The notes beneath the pieces are model-generated. The model searched no databases. It was not told where the DNA came from and saw only the letters and a program-made list of their open reading frames with translations. From Thermoplasmatales archaeon (GTDB taxonomy: Archaea; Thermoplasmatota; Thermoplasmata; Thermoplasmatales; Thermoplasmataceae), in the NCBI GenBank assembly GCA_014874365.1, contig JACWAH010000014.1:1-48963 (forward strand): a DNA stretch of 48,963 nt, in the 5' to 3' direction. Both the position numbers and the translations under genes were made by a program. This document shows, piece after piece, positions 18,035-27,256 of this stretch (its first letter is position 1; each line of letters starts with the position of its first letter).

Positions 18035-19387
18035 TTATTGGCAGCCAAAGTTTCCTATTTCTTCCTCGATAAGTGTATTTACCCTTGTCAAGAACTCTCT
18101 TTCTTTGCCTTTCGGAATTGAGCCTCCTGCAGCAATATCATGACCGCCTCCATGACCGCCAACAGAATCACAGGCAACCTTCATGACTGTTGATAAATTC
18201 AGTCCACTGCTTACCATCTTTGCAGTCCCCCTTGCGGATACCTTGGTTATATGGGAATCTCCAGAATTAAAACCAATGATGGGTATATTCTGTTTTGAAT
18301 AGTACAGCATCAGAAGCCCAGCAATGGAACCTGCCATTTCGGAATCGGGGGCATAAAAGTACTGAACATTACTCAGTGCGAACATCTCTTTAGAAGCCTG
18401 TCTCGCAAACTCAATGAGCTTGCTTTTGAATTTCCTCCAGTTATCCATGCAAATCTGTTTTACCGACTCATCCCCAAGGAAGTACTGTACAACCATCCCA
18501 TTTTGAGATATCTTGCTATTTCCATCAATTATTCCTGCGATTTCTTTTGAAGTTAGCCCGAGTCTATCGAAAACATACATGTCCGTTTCAAGATACTTCA
18601 ACGCGTCCGAAGATATCTTCTGTTTAAGTAGTTCAATCACGAGTTTCTCTTCCAGTTTATGTTTCTCGTCTTCGGTAAGCTCCCTTGGCTTCTTTCCGTA
18701 ATCAATATTAAGCGAACTCAGGAAACTCTTCGTGAATTCTCTGTTACCAGACAGAGTGCCGAAAAATGGGTCAACTGAATATGAAATTGCTTCAAGCAGG
18801 TCTTCTCCCGCAATGTTCATTGTCCTTATCTTTTTGAAAGTTTTCTCGAATTTTTCCACAAGAGCTTTGTTTAAGCCCACGAATCCTCTAATGTCCTGCT
18901 TATCAGCAATAGCTCCTGATATGAAAAATGGCATGAGGTCAACATTCTTTTCGTTTAAGGTCAAAGCGAATACAAATGCCATAGTAGCTCCACAGGCTCC
19001 TTTGGTACCATCAATTCCATGATCCCTGGCGTTGATATTTATGCCTTTTATATTGCCACCTGTGTAAAAATGGTGGTCTAGGATAATGATTTTCTCATTT
19101 TCGGAAATCAATGAACTTTGATCTGACCCTGCGTCAACAACAATAATTTGGTTATCGAGGTCTTCATCTATTCTTGCTTTAAGTGCTTCAGGGTTCAATT
19201 CCTTTATGTAACCAATATGAAATTTCTTTCCTTCCCTGAGGAGAGCTTTGGCCAGTATTATGGCTGAACTGGTCCCGTCACCATCATAATGTGCGATAAT
19301 TTTGACGTAGTCAACCTTTCTAATCGAATCTGCTGCCTTTTGAAGAAGGCTTATCATGGGATCCGGAACGATTCCGGAAAGAATCAT
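18035..19387 (-). CDS. Archaeal RecJ-like DHH-family single-strand exonuclease
   Basis: A 450-residue protein of the DHH phosphoesterase superfamily. The Asp-rich motif HYDGDG (33-38), VVDAGSD (83-89) and the hallmark DHH (104-106) form the metal centre. The C-terminal DHHA1 domain is marked by SVGGHGGGHDIAAGG near residues 415-430. Archaeal RecJ-like proteins act in single-strand DNA or RNA degradation, and some (GAN) bind the GINS replication complex. The gene follows uS15 after 5 nt, an arrangement common in archaea. Confidence 0.88.
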   Translation of the reverse strand: MILSGIVPDPMISLLQKAADSIRKVDYVKIIAHYDGDGTSSAIILAKALLREGKKFHIGYIKELNPEALKARIDEDLDNQIIVVDAGSDQSSLISENEKIIILDHHFYTGGNIKGININARDHGIDGTKGACGATMAFVFALTLNEKNVDLMPFFISGAIADKQDIRGFVGLNKALVEKFEKTFKKIRTMNIAGEDLLEAISYSVDPFFGTLSGNREFTKSFLSSLNIDYGKKPRELTEDEKHKLEEKLVIELLKQKISSDALKYLETDMYVFDRLGLTSKEIAGIIDGNSKISQNGMVVQYFLGDESVKQICMDNWRKFKSKLIEFARQASKEMFALSNVQYFYAPDSEMAGSIAGLLMLYYSKQNIPIIGFNSGDSHITKVSARGTAKMVSSGLNLSTVMKVACDSVGGHGGGHDIAAGGSIPKGKEREFLTRVNTLIEEEIGNFGCQ

Positions 19388-19392
19388 TTAAA

Positions 19393-19830
19393 TCAGAGTA
19401 CTTTTTCCAGACTCCAGTTATCAGGAATCTTGTTCTCTCTTCTATAATATTTCACTAGCCTGAGTATTTTGGCCATTATAAGACCACGTTTCCTGATATT
19501 TGCAAGATCTTTAGGACTAACCTTAGTGTGCTTGGTTGCGTTCTTATATCTTTCAATCAAGTTAGAAAGGTCAGCAGGGAAGTCCACCTTTGCGCCATTC
19601 TCTTCAAGTAATTTGGACAGTTTCTTTCCAAAGACATATTTTGTCCCAGGAACACCGTAATGGTCCCGCAGTCGGAGCCCAACCTCTGAGACAGAAACGT
19701 TCTCTTTTCTCATATTAAGGGCTGCTTCCAGCACTTCCTTTTGATCAATATAAGCGAATTTCGCAGGATCGTAAATTCCTGTTTTATGTGATCTTGATTT
19801 TCCTCTCTTTCTGGTATGCATTCTGGACAT
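19393..19830 (-). CDS. rps15: 30S ribosomal protein uS15
   Basis: A 145-residue protein with the archaeal/eukaryal start MSRMHTRKRGKSRSHK and an N-terminal extension preceding the S15 three-helix core (YVFGKKLSKLLEENG, LSNLIERYKNATKHTKVSPK, LRLVKYYRRENKIPDNW). It binds 16S rRNA in the central domain of the small subunit. It is probably the first gene of a transcript continuing into the recJ-like nuclease. Confidence 0.96.
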   Translation of the reverse strand: MSRMHTRKRGKSRSHKTGIYDPAKFAYIDQKEVLEAALNMRKENVSVSEVGLRLRDHYGVPGTKYVFGKKLSKLLEENGAKVDFPADLSNLIERYKNATKHTKVSPKDLANIRKRGLIMAKILRLVKYYRRENKIPDNWSLEKVL

Positions 19831-20234
19831 TGTTTACCTACCGATTTAAACCCAATGATAATGTTATTAATCTACTTTGCCAGCCAGTGTGCTATGATCA
19901 GGTATCAAACTCCTTAAGAATGTTCTTTATGAAGATTGAAGCTTACCCAATTCTACGACCCTTTATGGAAATGTGAGTAAAGATTTGTACAATGCGATAA
20001 CAAGCATGATTGTGCATAAAGGAAAAAAAGGAGAAAAAAAAGGAGAAGCAAGATGTAACTTATGGGAACCGTACTAATTTAGTAAAGTAACAATCTTGGA
20101 AAAATACAGATGTATCCTCCGGAATTGTTGAACATGATACTAAAAAATTCTATAAACAAAGACGTAGAACATTTTATCGAACTTTGTATATTTATTAGCA
20201 ATGTTTATATAGAAGGTACCGTTGAATTTCGTTA
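19831..20234. other. Divergent promoter region between rps15 and the symporter operon
   Basis: No gene was found in these 404 nt. A purine-only tract with two near-identical units (ggaaaaaaag gag) lies at about 20020-20047. The plus-strand promoter for the symporter pair sits at the right end. The frames inside are short and lack start signals. Confidence 0.5.
20204..20211 (+). promoter_or_regulatory. TATA box of the DUF3311/symporter operon
   Basis: The sequence tttatata is centred about 27 nt before the ATG at 20235, the expected spacing for a leaderless archaeal mRNA. Confidence 0.6.
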
Positions 20235-20471
20235 ATGAACGAAAGTAAAAACGACGTTCTAACGAGAAAGATCATCGCAGGTCTTCTTTTATTAATCCCT
20301 GCGGCGGTCTTTTCCCTAACTCCGTTGTATAATTCTGCAAGCCCTAGTCTGGACCTATTGGGATTGACCTTCTTTTACTGGTTTCCAATAGCCTGGCTCT
20401 TTGTTTCTGCTCTGGCTTACGTTATAGCAGCAACAATTCTCAATAAGCTGGAAGCGGAGGGAAAGATATGA
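20235..20471 (+). CDS. DUF3311-type small membrane subunit of a sodium:solute symporter
   Basis: A 78-residue protein with two hydrophobic helices (IIAGLLLLIPAAVFSLTPLY and about 45-68) separated by a short loop containing FFYWFPIAW. This matches the small DUF3311 proteins encoded directly before SSS-family transporters. Its last codons overlap the symporter start by 4 nt (ATGA), so the two are probably made together and may assemble. The ATG at 20235 is at leaderless distance from the TATA box. Confidence 0.82.
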   Translation: MNESKNDVLTRKIIAGLLLLIPAAVFSLTPLYNSASPSLDLLGLTFFYWFPIAWLFVSALAYVIAATILNKLEAEGKI

Positions 20472-22021
20472 ACAATACGGTGGTCATTGGAGTATTTCTG
20501 GTGCTTTTCGCCATCTTCATCGCTCTAGGATTCTGGGCATCGAGATTCAGGAAGGGTGACTTGAGCGAAATAGGAGAATGGGCGTTAGCCGGGAGAAGGC
20601 TCGGAGCCTATCTAGCCTGGTTCCTTGTAGGAGCAGACCTGTATACGGCGTACACATTTATCGCAATTCCTGAGTCTATATTTCTACACGGCGCGATCTA
20701 CTATTTTGCCGTCCCTTACGTAGGAATTGCATTTGCAGTTGCCATTATTACAATGCCAAGGCTTTGGAAGATTTCGAAAGACAAAGACTACGTTACCGCC
20801 GTGGATATGGTTCACGACAAATTCAACAGCCAGACTCTCGCCATCCTGATAGCAATAACGGGAATCATCGCTGAATTGCCATATATCGCGTTGCAAATAT
20901 ACGGAATGCAGGCTGTATTGACAGTTATGATCGGCCAGGCCACTTCCTACGACGCTACATTGATAACCGAACTTTCTCTGGTACTAGCCTTCATAATTCT
21001 AGCCGCGTTTACCTTTACAAGCGGTTTGAGAGGGGCTACAATCACTGCTCTGATGAAGGATGGAATCATAATTGTTACGGTGGTTGTTGCAATAATCGCC
21101 ATACCCATATACATTGGTGGTTTCGGCAATGCAATGACTGCCTTTGCAGCCGGTATAATTCATCCCGTACACGCGCCAGTCACAGGAACGGGCGACCTCA
21201 GCCCGCTTTTGTTCAACGGATTCATTAGCCTTTCGATTATGAGCGCACTGGCATTATATCTATATCCACACGCCATAAATGGGGTATATAGCGTTGACTC
21301 CACAAAGAAGTTGAGACTGAGCACGGCAATGCTTCCTATCTACGGCGTCGGTCTTGCACTCCTGGCTCTTCTGGGTATCCTGGCCTATTCTTCTCCATCT
21401 GCTATGGCGTTGATAAGCAAATATGGTGCGGTTACTGTAGTACCATCGTTGCTTTATGCAGAATTCCCAGACTGGTTCGTAGGAATCGCGTTCCTTGGAA
21501 TCTTCATCGGCGGTTTAGTTCCAGCTTCAATAATGGCAATATCGCAAGCAAACCTCATGGTTCGAAACGTCATAAAGCCTTTCAGGCCCAAGATGGACGG
21601 AAAAACGGAAGCGCGAATGGCTAAATGGTTCTCTGTGATCTTTAAGTTTATCGCACTTGGATTCATATTCCTTATTCCTGCAACTTTTGCACTGGGATTA
21701 CAGCTGGTTGGGGGTATAATCGTTCTACAGACACTACCTTCAATATACCTCGCAATGTACACGAAGAGATTGGAGAAGTGGTCCGTTGGTATCGGCTGGG
21801 CAATTGGCCTGGTGCTGGGTACGTATATGCTTTACGCAGCAAACTTTGTACAGCACACCTATGCATCTATTTCAACAGTTCTGTTCGACTTTACTGCACC
21901 ATCCTGGGTAACCTTCCTGTATATCGGATTTGTTGCACTCCTCGCGAATGTGGTGATCAGTGTTGTTGGATCTTTGATAGTGAACGCTGTTCGGGGGCAA
22001 TCTAAAACGGTAAAAGCTTAA
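20468..22021 (+). CDS. Sodium:solute symporter family permease
   Basis: A 517-residue polytopic protein with about 13 hydrophobic helices. Family landmarks are the first helix (VVIGVFLVLFAIFIALGFWA), EWALAGRRLGAYLAWFL, the LYPHAINGVYSVDS region and GGLVPASIMAISQANLMVRN, which fits the SSS helix with the conserved Ser/Ala-rich sodium site. It moves a small solute with Na+ or H+ across the membrane. The companion DUF3311 protein and overall similarity suggest a monocarboxylate-type substrate, but this cannot be read from sequence. A T-rich stretch follows the stop. Confidence 0.88.
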   Translation: MNNTVVIGVFLVLFAIFIALGFWASRFRKGDLSEIGEWALAGRRLGAYLAWFLVGADLYTAYTFIAIPESIFLHGAIYYFAVPYVGIAFAVAIITMPRLWKISKDKDYVTAVDMVHDKFNSQTLAILIAITGIIAELPYIALQIYGMQAVLTVMIGQATSYDATLITELSLVLAFIILAAFTFTSGLRGATITALMKDGIIIVTVVVAIIAIPIYIGGFGNAMTAFAAGIIHPVHAPVTGTGDLSPLLFNGFISLSIMSALALYLYPHAINGVYSVDSTKKLRLSTAMLPIYGVGLALLALLGILAYSSPSAMALISKYGAVTVVPSLLYAEFPDWFVGIAFLGIFIGGLVPASIMAISQANLMVRNVIKPFRPKMDGKTEARMAKWFSVIFKFIALGFIFLIPATFALGLQLVGGIIVLQTLPSIYLAMYTKRLEKWSVGIGWAIGLVLGTYMLYAANFVQHTYASISTVLFDFTAPSWVTFLYIGFVALLANVVISVVGSLIVNAVRGQSKTVKA

Positions 22022-22038
22022 AATTCCCTTTACTTCCA

Positions 22039-22056
22039 TTTTTTTATCCTTTTTTA
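22039..22056 (+). terminator. Oligo-T terminator after the symporter
   Basis: Two T-runs (ttttttta and cttttttata) lie 18-35 nt after the symporter stop. This is the usual archaeal termination signal of T-tracts without a required hairpin. Confidence 0.5.
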
Positions 22057-22144
22057 TATCATTACCAAAAATTTCCATTTTTCATAATATTAAATTTCAG
22101 TTTTCCAATTGATGGTAGGTTGGCTGAGTTCAGGTAGGATAATT

Positions 22145-22157
22145 TCCTCGACGAGGA
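22145..22157. repeat. Short perfect inverted repeat between convergent genes
   Basis: tcctcg-a-cgagga lies between the ends of the symporter and nep1 genes. It is too short to fold stably with a one-base loop, so a protein-binding palindrome or chance are the options. Confidence 0.25.
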
Positions 22158-22184
22158 TAAACCACCTGCTTCTTGCTTAAAAGT

Positions 22185-22856
22185 TCAGGTTAGTTCTGTT
22201 AACCTTTCATATTGGGAGATTATCATAGAAGCTACTGTCCATATTGTCAGCTCTTCCTGGAAAATTGAATACCGTTCTTTAATAAATTCAATGTTCGAAG
22301 TGAAATCACCGTTTGAGAAACCTCCAATTACAACAGTGCAAGAATCATCGGCTTTCAAGACCTGATCCACCCTTTGCGTTTTGCCATTGGGGTGAAGAAG
22401 TATTATTCTGCCTCCAAGTGAATGAAGAAACTGGTCAAGGGATTCCAGCTTTTCAATCTTCAATAACACATTACCGTCAGAACTAATCTCTCTCTTCTTA
22501 AAGAGATCTTCAATAAGACCCTGGAACCTATTAAATGATTTTGGAATCCTTGTTTCCGGGGAAATTGATATAAGCTCTGAATTTCTTGTGTGAATATATG
22601 TTCTCACTTTTCCTTTGAGATTAAGGATCGACGACTGGATTACGTTGAGCGCAATATAGAATATATCCGGCCTCCCCCTTCTGCTGGATTCACCAGGGAA
22701 ACTTCTATCGATAACCCTATGAAGAATTGAACTGTCAAGGAGGATTTCTCGTGCTGGCTTCTTCCTTTTCTTTGCCAATATGGTGACTTCCCGGTCGTTG
22801 AGCAGTTTCTCCGGAATAGTTTCTAGCTCACTGTCAATAAACACAATATTCAGCAT
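22185..22856 (-). CDS. nep1: Nep1 (Emg1) 16S rRNA pseudouridine N1-methyltransferase
   Basis: A 223-residue SPOUT-class methyltransferase. Typical Nep1 signatures are LLDSSILHRVID, SSRRGRPDIFYIALNVIQSS with the RRGRPD motif, VRTYIHTRNSELI, IPKSFNRFQGLIEDLF and a C-terminal trefoil-knot region around CTVVIGGFSNGDF and LTIWTVASMIISQYERL. It methylates the conserved pseudouridine in the small-subunit rRNA decoding region during ribosome assembly. ATG at 22856. It is convergent with the symporter and lies downstream of the unknown protein at 22907. Confidence 0.9.
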   Translation of the reverse strand: MLNIVFIDSELETIPEKLLNDREVTILAKKRKKPAREILLDSSILHRVIDRSFPGESSRRGRPDIFYIALNVIQSSILNLKGKVRTYIHTRNSELISISPETRIPKSFNRFQGLIEDLFKKREISSDGNVLLKIEKLESLDQFLHSLGGRIILLHPNGKTQRVDQVLKADDSCTVVIGGFSNGDFTSNIEFIKERYSIFQEELTIWTVASMIISQYERLTELT

Positions 22857-22906
22857 AGATTCCTCTCATTTTCGTAAATTGCACAGGCGATTATATCAAT
22901 AAAAGG

Positions 22907-23554
22907 CTAATCCTTCTTGCTGTCCCTGATTTCCTTGAGTGCTTCCTTATCACGGGAATAAAGGTATGGTGCCAGATCAAGGTCATCAGGGCTCTTTCCA
23001 AGTTTCCTTCTGTAAACGTCCCTAAGATGCTTGTCTACTTCTTTGCAATAATCTTCCCACTTTACCCCAAGGGATTCAACGTACTCTTTCTCTATTTTTG
23101 TTGCAATTTCGTGGGCATAAGGATATTCAAATGCACTGTCAGCAAGCCACTTTTCTGGGATTTCATGGTGTCGGTCAATCGTGACTGTAGTGTCTATTTT
23201 CTTACCGTCGACTTCTATGATTTTTGGAAAATGCTCGTCAAGGAAAACAGTGTGTCCATCAACTGAGTAACCACCAGTATATTTTATATCATGAACAGTG
23301 TCGACTTTAATGGAGTCTCCGTCCTTGAAATCTATCACGGTACCAATTTCAGAGTTATTATAAAATACGTGGTCAGAACTGTCGATCTCTATCTTATCTC
23401 CTCTTTTCAACGCCTTCTTTGAAATCACTTTAACATAGGTTGGTTTCACATAATTTATTCCAGCAACAGCGTATTTTTCGGTGTATGAACTTTCTATTTT
23501 CTTATGGAATATTACTTCATATTGCATTCTATGCTTCGAACCCTGTTCCTTCAT
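22907..23554 (-). CDS. Conserved archaeal-looking protein of unknown function with a His-rich motif
   Basis: A 215-residue soluble protein I do not recognise. Residues 1-120 are beta-rich (KYAVAGINYVKPTYVKVISK, RGDKIEIDSSDHVFYN). Then comes a striking stretch, TIDRHHEIPEKW, followed by YPYAHEIATKIEKEYVESLG; the several His, Asp and Glu residues could bind a metal. The charged helical tail contains DDLDLAPYLYSRDKEAL. An in-frame ATG at 23527 is a possible alternative start. It lies 47 nt downstream of the ABC exporter genes and 50 nt upstream of nep1, all on the minus strand, which may mean co-transcription. Confidence 0.6.
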   Translation of the reverse strand: MKEQGSKHRMQYEVIFHKKIESSYTEKYAVAGINYVKPTYVKVISKKALKRGDKIEIDSSDHVFYNNSEIGTVIDFKDGDSIKVDTVHDIKYTGGYSVDGHTVFLDEHFPKIIEVDGKKIDTTVTIDRHHEIPEKWLADSAFEYPYAHEIATKIEKEYVESLGVKWEDYCKEVDKHLRDVYRRKLGKSPDDLDLAPYLYSRDKEALKEIRDSKKD

Positions 23555-23600
23555 GGCTATTCATATCAAACCGGTATTCAAACTTCATCATTCATTTCAG

Positions 23601-25382
23601 CTAAAGCTCAGGGTCTCCAGTTCCTGAATAGATGCGATAAAGTGAGTTGAATATGCCATCCGAGGCGGACAATTCCTCAAATGCACCTTCTTCGACAATC
23701 TCACCTCCGTGGATCACGGTGATTCTGTCGACCAAGGAAATCAGAGAAAACCTGTGTGTGATCAGTACTAACGTTTTATCCCTTACATATAGTCTCAGCG
23801 ATTTCATGATTACAGCTTCCGAAAAAGGATCTATCTGTGACGTGGGTTCGTCCATTAAGAGTATTTCAGGATTTCTCACGTATGCTCTCATTAGCGATAC
23901 TGCCTGCTTTTGCCCCTCAGATAGGTTTGAACCCAATTCTCCAACCTGCGTGTCTATCCCTTCAGGAAGAGAATCAAAGATTGCGTCGAGTCCGTATTCT
24001 TTTGCAAGCCTGCTGGTTTCGTCTTTTGAGATTTCAGGTTTGCTAAACTGTATATTCTCATACACGGAACCCCTGAAAATAAATATGTCCTGAAGGACCG
24101 GCGCAATCAGATTCCTATACCGTACTAGATTCAGTTCCCTCAAGTTATCGCCGTCAACGATTATGTCGCCTTCTGTCGGTTCGTAAAATCCAAGAAGCAG
24201 GTTAGAGAATGTAGTTTTTCCAGCCCCGGTATGCCCAACTATTCCAATCTTTTCACCCTTTGCGATTGTAATGTTTATGTTCTTCAGCGCATAATCTGTG
24301 TCGTATTTGAACGAAACATCCCTGAATTGAATACTGTTTTTGAAATGGTCTGGTGACTGTGTTTTCAAGTTGTATATCTCGTCATCGCTGTCAATGATTG
24401 CATATATCCTTGCAATGCCGACCATCGCTGACTGATACGATGTATAGAGTTGCGACAACTGGGTCACCGGTTCAAAGAAATTCTGTACATACAAAATAAA
24501 AGCGACAAGAATACCAACTGAAATCAGTCCGGCAGAAAGTTCCAGCGCGCCCGCAAGTATAACTATTGCAATACCTGCCGCCTCTATCATGCGGATCGCA
24601 GAACCATAAATTGACGACAGGAACGCTGCTTTCATGTTTGCTTTATAATTATTAGTATTTAACGAAGAAAACCTTTTTTCGGTATAATTTTCAACACCAT
24701 ATGCTTTGGTTGCCCTAAAAGCACCTATGTTTTCACTCATGGAACCGGTAATAGCAGCAATAGTTTTTCTGGTTGCAAGGTAATTTCTCATTACTCTAGG
24801 TTGCAATATAAAAGTAAAGCCTACAAGCACAGGAATTACAATAAGTGCATAAAGGGCGAGAGTCCAGTCCAGGAAGAACATGATTGATATTGACAATATT
24901 ACAGTGGAAATTCCAGAAATCACCGCAGGAAGTAGAAATGTCAGGAACTCGCTTAAGTTCTCGGCATCGTTAGTAATTCTACTAATCAAATAGCCCGTTT
25001 TAACTTTTCCGAAAAAAGACACGGGTACCCGTTGAAGGTTTCCGAATGCTCTTTCTCTGAGACTCTTGATCTCGGATTGAGCAAGTCTGGTGGATTCGAC
25101 TGTTCTGATCCGGTTTGAGGCGAATGTTATCAAGAACAGGACAAGGAATATGCCTGCAAAGAACTCAAAGGAGGAATAATTTCTCTGAATGATGCCGTTA
25201 ATGGAAAAACCAAGTGTTAAGGGGTACAAAGTCCCTGCTATGGCCGTGATTACAACCGAAAGAAAAACTTTCAATGACACCCGTCTCATAGATAACATTT
25301 CAGTTATGAGTCTTCTAAAAGCCTTTGAATTCTTCATTCTAACAAGGAAATCGTCCTCAGTTTCATCATAACTCTTCGGCAT
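23601..25382 (-). CDS. ABC exporter half-transporter B (canonical Walker B, LSEGQ signature)
   Basis: A 593-residue ABCB-type protein with a six-helix membrane domain (about 35-310) followed by an ATP-binding domain. The Walker A GHTGAGKT is near residue 383, the Q-loop is in APVLQDIFIF, the signature is the variant LSEGQ, Walker B is ILLMDEPTS with the catalytic Glu, and the H-loop is LVLITHR. I chose the ATG at 25382 because a strong Shine-Dalgarno (ggaggtga) lies 5 nt before it; the GTG at 25391 falls inside that site. The start overlaps the end of the upstream half-transporter gene, so the two are coupled and probably form a heterodimer. The exported substrate is unknown. Confidence 0.9.
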   Translation of the reverse strand: MPKSYDETEDDFLVRMKNSKAFRRLITEMLSMRRVSLKVFLSVVITAIAGTLYPLTLGFSINGIIQRNYSSFEFFAGIFLVLFLITFASNRIRTVESTRLAQSEIKSLRERAFGNLQRVPVSFFGKVKTGYLISRITNDAENLSEFLTFLLPAVISGISTVILSISIMFFLDWTLALYALIVIPVLVGFTFILQPRVMRNYLATRKTIAAITGSMSENIGAFRATKAYGVENYTEKRFSSLNTNNYKANMKAAFLSSIYGSAIRMIEAAGIAIVILAGALELSAGLISVGILVAFILYVQNFFEPVTQLSQLYTSYQSAMVGIARIYAIIDSDDEIYNLKTQSPDHFKNSIQFRDVSFKYDTDYALKNINITIAKGEKIGIVGHTGAGKTTFSNLLLGFYEPTEGDIIVDGDNLRELNLVRYRNLIAPVLQDIFIFRGSVYENIQFSKPEISKDETSRLAKEYGLDAIFDSLPEGIDTQVGELGSNLSEGQKQAVSLMRAYVRNPEILLMDEPTSQIDPFSEAVIMKSLRLYVRDKTLVLITHRFSLISLVDRITVIHGGEIVEEGAFEELSASDGIFNSLYRIYSGTGDPEL

Positions 25383-27153
25383 TATCTTCACCTCCGTCTT
25401 TTTTAGGTCCCTTGTCGTTATCGATAGATATCGCTTTCTCCAATGTAGATTCTACAACTTCACCATTCTCAAGAAGAAGCACTCTCTCAGCGAAACGAGC
25501 GACAGAAGGTCTGTGAGATACGATAATTATTGTTGTTCCATTCAATTCTCGGCGAATATTTCCCAGCATCTCCATTTCCGTTTGAGGGTCAACGCTGGAA
25601 GTCGCATCATCCAGTACCAGAATACCCGGTTTTCCAATAACTGCCCTGGCAACCAGCATCCTCTGCTTCTGTCCACCAGAAAGTGTAATTCCCCTCTCTC
25701 CAACCGCTGTGTTATACTCTTCAGCCAGTCCCTCGATAAATTCGGAAATTTCTGCGATTTTTGCAGCTTTCCTGACTTCATCAATGGTGAACGGCCTCCC
25801 AAAAGCAATATTGTCAAAGACAGTTCCAGAAAGCAGATTGGAGGATTGTGGCACTATTGCGACCAGTTTTCTCAAATCAGACAGCGTGTACTGTTCAATT
25901 GATTTTCCAGCTATCTCAATTTTCCCCTCTGAAGGTTCGTATAAACGCGGAATAAGGGAAATAAGAGTGGACTTTCCCGAACCTATCCTTCCCGTCAGGG
26001 ATACGATTTCTCCCGGCTTTATGCTGACTTCTATCCTGTTCAGGATCCTCCTGTCACCCCTGATAAATGAAACACCCTGAAAGATGAGGTCGGCTCCCGG
26101 CAGTTTCATCTTCGATAAACTGTTGCCAGCGGATTCCTCTTCCCTGTCATTAATGATCTCCTTTATTCGAACTATGCTTGCCCTGGCGTTTTCCGAGAAA
26201 ACAATTATTCTTCCCAGGAAGCTGATCGGAGAACTTACCATTATGAATATGTTCACTGCAGCAACCAAAGAACCCACAGAAGCGCCAGAAATAATGTCAA
26301 TAAAGCCACCATAAAGGATGACTGCAGTTGCCGCTACCCCAACAGAAAGCGGCATCAGATTGTTGTATAGGCCTCTTAGATGAGCCACTTCCATGTATTC
26401 GTCATAATAATTTCCCGTAGTTTGATTGAATCTCTTGTCTTCTGACCTTGCTCCCTGGTATCCCCTGACAACTCTCTGTCCAACTATATTTTCCTGGAGT
26501 CTTTCATTCATGAGTCCGTAAATGCTTCTTATGTTACGCCAGTGTATTCTTTGTTTTCTCTGAAACACCATTCCAGTGTAAACTATAAATGGAACGCTGA
26601 GCGCAAAAAATAGCGCGTAAATGTAATTTAACGTAATAAGAAGGTACAGCCCTATGACTATGAGAAACATCGTAGAAATCAAAGTGGTGGTTGTGTTCAA
26701 TATGAAATTTCTGGATGCCTCTATGTCCATAGTGGAGCGAGATAGCAAGTCTCCAGAAGTTTTATTTTCCATAAAACCAACCTTCTTTAACAGGAGTTTG
26801 TGAAGAAGGTGCGACCGCAAATTGAAAGCATAACTTTGTGAAACGAGTTGTGAGAGGTAATTTATAAAGAACTGTGAAAACGCAGTTATTGCTGATACCA
26901 CCAGGATAAGGATTATGAAAGATTGAATTCTGTAGATTTCACCACTTTCCAGTGCTCCAACAGAATCACCAATATATATTGGAATCAGGAGTCGGGCTAC
27001 CGCTGCGACGAATGCAAACGAAATAATAACCAGAATCAATTTGGATTTTTTCTGAATATAACCCAGGCTGAATCTTAATGGATCAAATACTCCTGAAATT
27101 TTCTTTAATACAGTGACTTCTTCTTTGATTTGCGGACCTCCGCAATTGTTCAT
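25366..27153 (-). CDS. ABC exporter half-transporter A (degenerate Walker B)
   Basis: A 595-residue ABCB-type protein with a membrane domain of six helices (about 40-330) and an ATP-binding domain. Walker A GRIGSGKST is near 385-393, the Q-loop is in VPQSSN, and the signature is canonical LSGGQ. Walker B is ILVLDDATSS, where the usual catalytic Glu after the Asp is replaced by Asp. The H-loop (IIIVSHR) is present. This is the pattern of heterodimeric exporters with one inactive site, as in TM287/288. It overlaps the partner gene by 17 nt. The tail after the ATPase domain is strongly acidic and ends with DGGEDNAEEL. Confidence 0.9.
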   Translation of the reverse strand: MNNCGGPQIKEEVTVLKKISGVFDPLRFSLGYIQKKSKLILVIISFAFVAAVARLLIPIYIGDSVGALESGEIYRIQSFIILILVVSAITAFSQFFINYLSQLVSQSYAFNLRSHLLHKLLLKKVGFMENKTSGDLLSRSTMDIEASRNFILNTTTTLISTMFLIVIGLYLLITLNYIYALFFALSVPFIVYTGMVFQRKQRIHWRNIRSIYGLMNERLQENIVGQRVVRGYQGARSEDKRFNQTTGNYYDEYMEVAHLRGLYNNLMPLSVGVAATAVILYGGFIDIISGASVGSLVAAVNIFIMVSSPISFLGRIIVFSENARASIVRIKEIINDREEESAGNSLSKMKLPGADLIFQGVSFIRGDRRILNRIEVSIKPGEIVSLTGRIGSGKSTLISLIPRLYEPSEGKIEIAGKSIEQYTLSDLRKLVAIVPQSSNLLSGTVFDNIAFGRPFTIDEVRKAAKIAEISEFIEGLAEEYNTAVGERGITLSGGQKQRMLVARAVIGKPGILVLDDATSSVDPQTEMEMLGNIRRELNGTTIIIVSHRPSVARFAERVLLLENGEVVESTLEKAISIDNDKGPKKDGGEDNAEEL

Positions 27154-27256
27154 TACCCGGTTGCACAGCCATAATCATACTCTGGCAAAATAATCTATGC
27201 GAAAACTAAGGGATTCGAAATAGCAAATATGCCATTAGCAAGCAATTATTTTGAGT

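Noticed and set aside
20020-20052. Purine-rich repeated tract as a CRISPR or satellite repeat
   Set aside because: Only two short units without spacers; more likely a simple low-complexity stretch near the rps15 promoter.
25383-25391. GTG start for ABC half-transporter B
   Set aside because: This GTG is part of the strong Shine-Dalgarno sequence serving the ATG at 25382.
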